Made by a program: the position numbers and the translations under genes
Part shown: positions 1 to 5,302 of the stretch, one piece after another
How the letters are laid out: each line of letters starts with the position of its first letter
Numbering within the stretch: the first letter of the stretch is position 1
Notes under the pieces: model-generated
What the model saw: only the letters and a program-made list of their open reading frames with translations
Told to the model about the DNA's origin: nothing
Databases searched by the model: none
Assembly (NCBI GenBank): GCA_036522495.1
Contig: DATDFS010000137.1
Coordinates: 1 to 6,313 of the forward strand
Source of the DNA: Nitrososphaera_A sp036522495
GTDB taxonomy: Archaea; Thermoproteota; Nitrososphaeria; Nitrososphaerales; Nitrososphaeraceae
DNA length: 6,313 nucleotides
Direction: 5' to 3'

Positions 1-258
1 AAGGCCATAGAATCAGGGATAATGGTGTTTATGACATCCCAATGCATTTGGGGTAGGATCAGAATGACTGTGTATGATACAGGAAGGGATCTACTTAACA
101 TAGGCGTAATCCCCTTATCGAATATGATACCGGAAACTGCCATAGTAAAGGCAATGTGGGTTATTGCCAACAGCAATAGCGTGGAATCTGCCACGAAAAT
201 GATGCAAGAAAATCTTGCCAATGAAATATCTGCAATAAGTCCTATAGAGGATAGATAG
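1..258 (+). CDS. gatD: Glu-tRNA(Gln) amidotransferase subunit D, C-terminal fragment (cut by window edge)
   Basis: The reading frame is open from base 1 to the TAG at 256-258 and gives the last 85 residues; the true start lies left of the window. The sequence matches the C-terminal part of the asparaginase-like domain of GatD: MTSQCIWGR, then VYDTGRDLL, then GVIPLSNMIPETAIVKAMW, then a short tail ending NEISAISPIEDR. In the archaeal GatDE complex, GatD is the amidase that releases ammonia from glutamine or asparagine and channels it to GatE for tRNA-dependent Gln-tRNA(Gln) synthesis in the cytoplasm. The catalytic Thr/Lys/Asp residues are upstream and cannot be checked here. The internal ATG at 22 is not the start, because family-like sequence (KAIESGIMVF) continues before it. 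gatE lies 2.1 kb further on, beyond an opposite-strand glycosidase gene, instead of directly after gatD. Confidence 0.93.
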   Translation, partial: KAIESGIMVFMTSQCIWGRIRMTVYDTGRDLLNIGVIPLSNMIPETAIVKAMWVIANSNSVESATKMMQENLANEISAISPIEDR

Positions 259-390
259 ATGGATGGAAGTACGATAACAGTAGATCTGTCCTTATGTTAT
301 TGCCATCTGAATCGTTATAAGATTTACAAACAGAAGCGCCAGTTTTTGGGACAAAGGTTCACTGTTACGGAAGTGTGTAGCGTAGCATAA
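259..390 (+). CDS. Possible 43-aa small ORF directly abutting the gatD stop; unknown function
   Basis: An ATG follows the gatD TAG with no gap, in the same frame, and the frame stays open for 43 codons to a TAA at 388-390. An AGAGG at 246-250 lies 8 nt before this ATG, a good distance for a Shine-Dalgarno site, so translation coupled to gatD is conceivable. The product starts MDGSTITVDLSLCYCHLNRY and has several basic residues and three cysteines (C13, C15, C40). It has no predicted membrane segment and no family I recognise. A 43-codon open stretch can occur by chance, so this may be only the 3' trailer of gatD. Because the frame is continuous across one UAG, it could also be a former C-terminal extension of gatD. 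Confidence 0.25.
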   Translation: MDGSTITVDLSLCYCHLNRYKIYKQKRQFLGQRFTVTEVCSVA

Positions 391-398
391 CTTGTTGT

Positions 399-422
399 CG
401 TTATTGTTGCCGTTATCGTTGC
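399..422. repeat. Two tandem 12-bp repeats at the 3' end of the glycosidase gene
   Basis: Two adjacent 12-mers, CGTTATTGTTGC and CGTTATCGTTGC, differ at one base (405 versus 417). A related GTTGT stretch precedes them at 393-397. The second copy touches the stop codon of the minus-strand glycosidase. Read on the minus strand in another frame, the tract would code for an Asn/Asp-rich run (NDNGNNNDN), which resembles low-complexity protein tails. The glycosidase frame itself ends at TAG and meets a second in-frame stop three codons later. Confidence 0.6.
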
Positions 423-2095
423 TATTTCGCTAGAACAATAGTTGATCCATCATGTGTGAACGTTCCAAAATTATCTTTTGCTTTTAAGATGGCTGAACTG
501 GCTGGTAATCCTTTTTTATTTTCGTTAAACGATTCTTGTATGACAAGTTTGAGTGCCTCGGCACCTTTAGTTATGTGCCTGTTATAATCAGACGACTGCT
601 GTTCGACATTTTTGTAGCTGTTATCAATCTTAAATAATCCAAACTTTGCTTCAGGTTTGTAGCCCTCCTGCCATTCATAGTTATCCATAAGAGACCAATG
701 TAGATATCCAATAACTTCTGCACCGTCATCAATAGCTCTTTTGACTTGCTGAAGATGCGCTACTATAAAGGGCGCACGATACCTATCAGACCTGTCGGCT
801 ACGCCATTTTCGGTGATAAACAATGGCATGTTTTTCCACTGATTTTTCATCCGCATAATCAAATCATATACTCCTTCAGGATAGATTTCCCAACCTAAAT
901 CGCTTAGTATGCTATGAGGTTGCTGATGCCTCTTCTGTTCATGCAGATTGTCTATCAATGCTCCGCCGACGAATCTTCCTGAAGATAAGGCTACTATGTT
1001 GCTATGATATACATGGACACGCCGATAATAATCAACACCGATAAAATCAGCCTTATTTTTCCAATCTTTGTGTAGGATAAAATCTTTGCTATCTTTGTTA
1101 TGTCTTTGAAGTGTGTTCAGATAGTTCAGATCTTCTTCTCCATTAATGACAGCATTGATAAAGTAGTCATTTATAAAATACTCAAAGTTCCTGGCAGCTT
1201 CGCAATTGTCTCTTAGAGTTATGCTTACTATCCTGGAAGGTTTAGATGGGCTAACTGCCATCATCAAATGTGCAAAACCAACCCTTTTCGGGAGGCCATC
1301 TCCATCGGCATCGATATCATCAAGGTCTGTGATTTTATCATAGGCTTGAACATGTGCCTCTATTAGATTATGCAGTACCTTTTTTGCGCGATTACCGTCA
1401 AGGAAAAACCCAGGGGGCGATAGACCTGCTATATATCCGACACCGATGACAGATGCAACTGGTTCATTTAGGGTGATCCAATAATCAACCTGGTCTTTTA
1501 ATTCTGAAACCACTCTCCCGACAAATTTAATAAATTCTTCAACTGTCCTATAGTTCTCCCATCCTCTAAGAGAGTTCCAATAAGGATCTGTTGAAGGCGG
1601 AACTCCAATTGGAGCATCTCTTAATGGCGGCGGTAACAATTGTTGTCCTATTCTCTTTGTAAACGTTCCAGGTGGAGTCAACACCCATAACGGGAGTGTG
1701 AAATGATTCAACGTAACAACGGGCACTAGTTCCCTCTCCCGCATACACCTTATCATTACCTTATAGTGATCGATTACATCCTGATTCCATTCGTCTTTTT
1801 GCGGTTCTATACGAGACCATTCTAGACTAATTCTAAAAGTGTTCATTCCCAGGCTTCTAGCACTATCAAAGTCTTTTACATAGAATTTTGGATCCCAAAA
1901 TCTGACAGCTTCTCCAGCAGGCTGTAAAAAGACTTGGGGTCTACCTTTATAATATACACTTGGTCTTGTCAACGAAGAAATTCTTTTCTTAACATGTTCC
2001 GATCTTGTAAAAAAATCCCAGTCGTTGTCTGCAATGCCTCCTTCTACCTGATAAGAAGATGTGGCAACTCCCCACATGAATTGATCACCTTCCAT
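422..2095 (-). CDS. Family 1 glycoside hydrolase (beta-glucosidase/beta-galactosidase type)
   Basis: The 557-residue protein is a retaining beta-glycosidase of family GH1, a (beta/alpha)8 barrel that splits terminal beta-linked sugars from oligosaccharides or glycosides. The key motifs are present: FMWGVATSSYQVEGG at 6-20 with sugar-binding Q16; FRISLEWSRIEP at 87-98; NH at 130-131; acid/base E211 in TLNEP; the tyrosine motif VDYY at 354-357 (often NYY in relatives); nucleophile E429 in ITENG; and WSLMDNYEWQEGY at 467-479 with the glucose-contacting E474. All catalytic residues are intact, so it is probably active. There is no signal peptide or membrane segment, so it should be cytoplasmic. 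It is longer than the usual 450-490 residues because of a segment at about 31-65, a proline-rich insert at about 141-176, an acidic DIDADGDG loop at 260-267 and a C-terminal extension after about 520. ATG at 2095 is the first start after an in-frame TAA 9 nt upstream. The substrate cannot be deduced. Bacterial-type motif style suggests possible lateral acquisition. Confidence 0.95.
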   Translation of the reverse strand: MEGDQFMWGVATSSYQVEGGIADNDWDFFTRSEHVKKRISSLTRPSVYYKGRPQVFLQPAGEAVRFWDPKFYVKDFDSARSLGMNTFRISLEWSRIEPQKDEWNQDVIDHYKVMIRCMRERELVPVVTLNHFTLPLWVLTPPGTFTKRIGQQLLPPPLRDAPIGVPPSTDPYWNSLRGWENYRTVEEFIKFVGRVVSELKDQVDYWITLNEPVASVIGVGYIAGLSPPGFFLDGNRAKKVLHNLIEAHVQAYDKITDLDDIDADGDGLPKRVGFAHLMMAVSPSKPSRIVSITLRDNCEAARNFEYFINDYFINAVINGEEDLNYLNTLQRHNKDSKDFILHKDWKNKADFIGVDYYRRVHVYHSNIVALSSGRFVGGALIDNLHEQKRHQQPHSILSDLGWEIYPEGVYDLIMRMKNQWKNMPLFITENGVADRSDRYRAPFIVAHLQQVKRAIDDGAEVIGYLHWSLMDNYEWQEGYKPEAKFGLFKIDNSYKNVEQQSSDYNRHITKGAEALKLVIQESFNENKKGLPASSAILKAKDNFGTFTHDGSTIVLAK

Positions 2096-2109
2096 TATAT
2101 TTTAGCGCC

Positions 2110-2160
2110 TCAGTGATACTTTGATCTAATGCTTACCGAATTCCTAACTGAAGGTATCAT
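2110..2160 (-). other. Possible 16-codon upstream ORF in the glycosidase leader
   Basis: On the minus strand an ATG at 2160 opens a 16-codon frame (MIPSVRNSVSIRSKYH) that stops with TGA at 2112-2110, 14 nt before the glycosidase ATG at 2095. A weak AT-rich box (CTAAAATTA, about 2183-2192) lies roughly 26 bp upstream of 2160. The glycosidase transcript could therefore begin near this small frame. Nothing in the peptide suggests a known attenuator. It is most likely fortuitous. Confidence 0.12.
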
Positions 2161-2358
2161 CAGTAAGTTTATCCTCATTCCGTAATTTTAGTTTCCCCAT
2201 CAAATCCTTCAACCCGGTGTTGTCAGAGGTTAGTTTGCAGTCACAGATATAACTGATTTTGTTTTGTTTTGTACGATAACTCACAGTTTACTCAGTTGTT
2301 TACCTATTTGGACTGGATAAGTAATTTTAGAAGGCTTGTATGCAAGATTAGAAGCACC

Positions 2359-2388
2359 TCTATTTAATACTACGCAAGGCTTAAAAGT
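2359..2388 (+). promoter_or_regulatory. Candidate TATA elements for gatE
   Basis: Two archaeal TATA-like boxes lie just upstream of gatE: TCTATTTAATAC (about 2359-2370) and GGCTTAAAAG (about 2379-2388). With the usual spacing of about 26 bp, the first would start transcription near 2391 and give a short leader. The second would start near 2409 and give an essentially leaderless mRNA beginning at the ATG at 2408. No Shine-Dalgarno sequence precedes any gatE start, which fits leaderless or short-leader expression. gatE needs this promoter because the gene to its left runs the other way. Confidence 0.5.
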
Positions 2389-2407
2389 TGTATAAAGCAT
2401 TTTGAAT

Positions 2408-4348
2408 ATGATACCGACAATGAATCCAGAATCCATTAACGTCAGGGTCGGTCTTGAAATTCATCAGCAACTTGCGACAAAAAATAAGCTATTTTGTGAC
2501 TGTAGCTGTGAAGAGGCTGAAAAATATAAAATATTCTTTGAACGCAGGCTGCGTCCAACACAGAGTGAACTTGGTGTATATGATCCTGCAGCAATATTTG
2601 AATCCAAAAAAATGCGTACCATAAAGTATCGCGCTGCGGCTGGTTCATGTTGTTTAGTGGAAGCTGATGAAGAACCGCCACACGAAGTTAATGGAGAAGC
2701 GCTTGAAACCGCATTAATATTTTCGCTTGCTCTCCATTCCAAGGTTGCGGATGAAATACACATTATGCGCAAAATCGTTATTGATGGTTCCAATACAAGT
2801 GGATTTCAGCGTACAATGCTGGTTGCGAATGGCGGCCATCTTGACATTAATGGTAAAAAGGTTGGAGTGCAGACCATTTGTCTAGAGGAAGATGCAGCGA
2901 AACTGATTTTAGATAATGGTATGATTAGGGAATATGGGCTTGATAGATTAGGAGTTCCACTTGTCGAAATTGCACTTGAACCAGTTACTGGCAAACCTCA
3001 AGAAATAATGCAGGTTGCACTTACCCTGGGCAGGCTATTGCGAGCAAGTAAGAGGGTTGCAAGAGGACTTGGAAGCATCAGACAAGATGTTAACATTTCA
3101 GTCGAAAATGGCAACGTTGTTGAAGTAAAAGGCGTGCAGCAATTGGATCAACTGATTAGCGTAATCGAATATGAAATGCGAAGGCAACATGGTTTGATCC
3201 TGATAGCTCAAAAACTAAAAAAAGAGAAGCATCTTGTAGACGGGATTGGAGATAGGATTGAAGATGTGACCAGTATCCTAAGCAGGTCTACTTTAAACAT
3301 AGTGAAAAAATCACTTGCTGACTGGGACGCTAAGGCTGTTTTCAAGGCAATCAGAGTAAGAGGTTTTTCTGGCATAATTGGATATGAACCATATCCGGAT
3401 ATCAGGATAGGAAAGCAGTTAAGCGAATTAGTCAGATTCTATGGTCTAGGCGGAGTATTTCATTCCGATGAGTTGCCAAATTATGGCATCACTGGCGAAG
3501 AGGTTGATGCAATTAAGAAGAAATTGGAGTTAGTTGCTGATATCGATGCCTTCGTAATTGTAGGCGGGCCCAATGATAAAGTGGAATTTGCCGTAGATGC
3601 CATAATTCAGAGATTAAAATTGGCATTGGACGGCGTACCCGCCGAAACTCGTGCAGCAACTTTTGATGGTAAAACTATCTTTAGCAGACCAAGACCTGGA
3701 GCTGCAAGGATGTATCCTGAAACTGATATACAATCAATTCCAATCAGCAACACAACAATGCTCGACTCGTTATCTCACAGAATACCAGAACCGTGGGATG
3801 AGATGATAAATACACTTGCCAAGACACACGGTATGAACAAAAAGCTTGCAGAACAGGTATTTGATTCTCCATACTTGAAATTATTTGAAGACATTGTAAG
3901 GTCGACAACTATACAGCCAGCCTTTATTGCATCAAAGCTTACTGAAGATTTGATAAACCTACAAAGGCAGGGGCGGGATATGACACCTTTAAATGAAAAT
4001 ATAATTCTGGACACTTTCAAAAGACTGGATGCAGGTAACATCGCAAAGGAATCAGTAGTTTTAATATTTGAAAAAATAATGAAAAAAGAATCCAAAACAG
4101 TGGATGAAGCGATTGCGGCACTCGGGATAACGCCTATAAACGAGCAGGAACTCCAGGGTACAATCGACCACATTTTAGAACAAAATATGTCAATAATCAG
4201 ATCCAAAGGCATTGCATCACTTGGCATGTTGATGGGCAGGTGTATGTCTGTGCTCAGGGGTAGAGCAGATGGCGAAAAAATCAATTCAATACTAAAGCAA
4301 AAGTTGGAACATTTGCTTTCTTCAAATACCGAGTTGAAAAAAACATAA
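2408..4348 (+). CDS. gatE: Glu-tRNA(Gln) amidotransferase subunit E
   Basis: GatE is the tRNA-binding kinase/transamidase subunit of the archaeal GatDE enzyme. It phosphorylates the glutamate on Glu-tRNA(Gln) and aminates it with ammonia from GatD. The 646-residue product has the usual length and layout. The GatB/GatE cradle begins with VGLEIHQQL (14-22) and LFCDC (28-32), and continues through the RQDVNISV segment near 225-232 and EVKGVQ at 239-244. An AspRS-like (GAD) insertion covers roughly 320-420. The cradle resumes with PGAARMYPETD at 430-440. A helical and YqeY-like tail that binds tRNA runs from about 490 to the end. The start is uncertain: TTG at 2402, ATG at 2408 and ATG at 2420 are in frame, and family similarity begins only after 2430. 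I prefer 2408 because of the TATA spacing. Its partner gatD ends 2.1 kb upstream with an opposite-strand gene between them, so the two are not one operon here. Confidence 0.97.
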   Translation: MIPTMNPESINVRVGLEIHQQLATKNKLFCDCSCEEAEKYKIFFERRLRPTQSELGVYDPAAIFESKKMRTIKYRAAAGSCCLVEADEEPPHEVNGEALETALIFSLALHSKVADEIHIMRKIVIDGSNTSGFQRTMLVANGGHLDINGKKVGVQTICLEEDAAKLILDNGMIREYGLDRLGVPLVEIALEPVTGKPQEIMQVALTLGRLLRASKRVARGLGSIRQDVNISVENGNVVEVKGVQQLDQLISVIEYEMRRQHGLILIAQKLKKEKHLVDGIGDRIEDVTSILSRSTLNIVKKSLADWDAKAVFKAIRVRGFSGIIGYEPYPDIRIGKQLSELVRFYGLGGVFHSDELPNYGITGEEVDAIKKKLELVADIDAFVIVGGPNDKVEFAVDAIIQRLKLALDGVPAETRAATFDGKTIFSRPRPGAARMYPETDIQSIPISNTTMLDSLSHRIPEPWDEMINTLAKTHGMNKKLAEQVFDSPYLKLFEDIVRSTTIQPAFIASKLTEDLINLQRQGRDMTPLNENIILDTFKRLDAGNIAKESVVLIFEKIMKKESKTVDEAIAALGITPINEQELQGTIDHILEQNMSIIRSKGIASLGMLMGRCMSVLRGRADGEKINSILKQKLEHLLSSNTELKKT

Positions 4349-4349
4349 A

Positions 4350-4428
4350 ACGGTGAAGACCGTCAATCTCAGGAGCTTCTGATGCCATGTTACGATAACA
4401 TAGTTCCGTATTGCTGGTTGTTGAACAA
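4350..4428. repeat. Cluster of small inverted repeats in the convergent spacer after gatE
   Basis: Four short dyads follow the gatE stop in close succession. ACGGT/ACCGT with a GAAG loop spans 4350-4363. A near-palindrome, TCAGGAGCTTCTGA, spans 4369-4382 with one G-T pair. ATGTTA/TAACAT with a 3-nt centre spans 4387-4401. TTGTT/AACAA with a 1-nt centre spans 4418-4428. The first, immediately after the stop, could form a hairpin in the gatE mRNA. Archaeal termination usually relies on T-rich tracts, which are absent here on the plus strand, so a role in termination or 3'-end processing is only a guess. Confidence 0.5.
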
Positions 4429-4439
4429 ACGTTTTAGCT

Positions 4440-4466
4440 CGTTTAGAATAAGAAAAGCTCTAAACG
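4440..4466. terminator. 8-bp inverted repeat between convergent gatE and the CPBP gene
   Basis: CGTTTAGA (4440-4447) and TCTAAACG (4459-4466) form a perfect 8-bp stem around an 11-nt loop. It overlaps the last two codons of the minus-strand protease gene and its TAG stop. On the minus strand the loop is pyrimidine-rich (GCTTTTCTTAT), which is compatible with termination or a 3'-end stabilising hairpin for that gene. It lies 92 nt past the gatE stop, so it could act for both converging transcripts. A related CGTTTTAG sits next to it at 4430-4437. The structure is clear but its function is inferred. Confidence 0.4.
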
Positions 4467-5047
4467 GCAAGTCGTCGCTGCCGTTCTTTATCACGGGTTC
4501 TCCTGTACAGCATATACGTTAAAGTTAGCAATACACCCGATAATATTATACTACCTATGCGCAGTACGAAGATTTTTTCATACGGAGCATTTATGCAGGA
4601 TATTTCCCCGAAGGCGCAACCTAGCATAAAAAATGTCCCATTCCACGCTGAATGAGTGAGAATTGCAAACCAACCCTTTCCACTAATCCAAGTCCTAAGG
4701 CTAAAAAACAGTGAAGGTATCACGAATAGCCAATTCGCATATGCAAGGTTGCTAATAGTAACTGTATTTGTGTTCAATATGTGGATCATTGCCCATGCAA
4801 TTCCGCCTGCCAAAACTACAAAATTATTTCCGAAAACATAAAATGGAATACCGTAAAACACTGTTTCCTCAATCGGTCCAGCAGACAGGACTGAAATGAG
4901 CGAAAGTGGTATTGAAGGCTCTTTATAGTCTGAAATTACCTTCTGTGTTACGGACGTACCAATCAGCATAAGGAGTAAACCTACTCCATGGTAGAATAGA
5001 AGCATTTTTGTAAGATAACCGATTGAATTTCTGCGGTAAGTTGACAA
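4460..5047 (-). CDS. CPBP-family intramembrane metalloprotease (CAAX protease-like)
   Basis: A small multi-spanning membrane protein of 195 residues with the three CPBP (Abi/Rce1-like) motifs in order: paired glutamates E60-E61 in GPIEETVFYGIP; the second-motif histidine H89 in WAMIH; and H132 with N136 in THSAWN. These are the expected metal-binding and catalytic residues. The Arg that normally ends the EExxxR motif is Tyr here (Y65), and the Phe of FxxxH is Trp (W85). Hydrophobic segments lie near 15-33, 47-57, 66-88, 100-118, 125-145 and 160-180, followed by a basic cytoplasmic-type tail (RRTRDKERQRR). Family members cleave within or near membranes, but the archaeal substrates are unknown. 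The start given is a TTG; the first ATG is at 5005. The same frame is open back to a TAG at 5131-5129 without another usual start codon, and the TATA box points to an ATG in a different frame, so the 5' end is doubtful. Confidence 0.85.
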   Translation of the reverse strand: MSTYRRNSIGYLTKMLLFYHGVGLLLMLIGTSVTQKVISDYKEPSIPLSLISVLSAGPIEETVFYGIPFYVFGNNFVVLAGGIAWAMIHILNTNTVTISNLAYANWLFVIPSLFFSLRTWISGKGWFAILTHSAWNGTFFMLGCAFGEISCINAPYEKIFVLRIGSIILSGVLLTLTYMLYRRTRDKERQRRLAV

Positions 5048-5128
5048 CCAAGACTTGGGATTTATATCTGCTTTGATATCACAAAATTTTGATGACAGTT
5101 GAACTTCATTTTTTCTTAAACGATTGAA

Positions 5129-5139
5129 CTATAAAAGAG
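5129..5139 (-). promoter_or_regulatory. TATA box for the CPBP protease gene
   Basis: On the minus strand the sequence reads CTCTTTTATAG, a good archaeal TATA box centred near 5133-5134. The usual 26-27 bp spacing predicts transcription starting near 5107-5108. That falls on an ATG at 5109, as expected for a leaderless mRNA. However, this ATG opens a 15-codon frame that stops at 5062 and is not in phase with the protease frame. Confidence 0.5.
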
Positions 5140-5220
5140 TGCATCATGACTCGATGGATACATACAACGTTCTAGATCATATGGGGTCGCTTCATTTATA
5201 GAAAAATAGAAATCATAGGA

Positions 5221-5235
5221 TGATAATGGTTATCA
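5221..5235. promoter_or_regulatory. Perfect 6-bp dyad upstream of a TATA box, candidate operator
   Basis: TGATAA-TGG-TTATCA is a perfect inverted repeat of two 6-bp arms with a 3-bp centre. It ends about 12 bp before the TATA box at 5248-5255 and just before the A-rich BRE-like stretch at 5242-5246. This is where archaeal activators, or repressors that block TFB/TBP, commonly bind. No regulator gene is in the window, so the assignment rests on symmetry and position alone. Confidence 0.3.
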
Positions 5236-5241
5236 AGCCGA

Positions 5242-5255
5242 GAAAACTTATATAT
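5242..5255 (+). promoter_or_regulatory. BRE/TATA promoter for the membrane SAM-domain gene
   Basis: GAAAAC followed by TTATATAT (5248-5255) is a strong archaeal BRE plus TATA arrangement. The predicted transcription start is near 5278, which would leave a leader of about 25 nt before the ATG at 5303. A TTG at 5282 in the same frame would be almost leaderless and is an alternative start. Confidence 0.6.
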
Positions 5256-5302
5256 GAATCAGGTTTTTGTCTTGGTTTGGATTGCCACATTATCCCCGAC
5301 TA

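Larger units (their letters stand above)
2096..2401. promoter_or_regulatory. Divergent intergenic region between the glycosidase gene and gatE
   Basis: These 306 bp separate two genes transcribed away from each other and should hold both promoters. On the minus strand, two AT-rich boxes could serve the glycosidase: TTATATC at about 2246-2252, preceded by an A-rich stretch, and CTAAAATTA at about 2183-2192. Neither is convincing. An inverted repeat, TGATAC at 2114-2119 and GTATCA at 2154-2159, brackets 34 bp of the glycosidase leader. A T/G-rich tract lies at 2257-2271. The intergenic motif TACGATAAC occurs at 2272-2280. I see no RNA gene and no substantial ORF here. Confidence 0.6.

Noticed and set aside
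259..421. Possible tRNA or other RNA gene between gatD and the glycosidase gene
   Set aside because: No T-loop consensus, no acceptor-stem pairing and no cloverleaf could be found; only short imperfect dyads are present.
1934..2116. 60-codon plus-strand frame across the glycosidase start
   Set aside because: It is antisense to the conserved GH1 N-terminus (WGVATSSYQVEGG), with no ribosome-binding site and no family features.
2442..2793. Two overlapping minus-strand frames in the gatE 5' region
   Set aside because: Both are shadows of the strongly conserved GatE N-terminal domain and have no recognisable product.
3775..4284. 169-codon open frame on the minus strand inside gatE
   Set aside because: It lies wholly antisense to the conserved tail of gatE, has serine-rich low-complexity composition typical of a shadow frame, and shows no family motif.
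4656..4841. 61-codon plus-strand frame within the protease gene
   Set aside because: It lies opposite the conserved CPBP motifs on the minus strand, and its hydrophobic look simply reflects the membrane-protein composition of that gene.
5154..5201. 15-codon plus-strand frame in the divergent spacer, downstream of a TATAAAAG sequence
   Set aside because: It is very short, its ATG lies upstream of the transcript start that the box would predict on the plus strand, and the box fits the minus-strand gene better.
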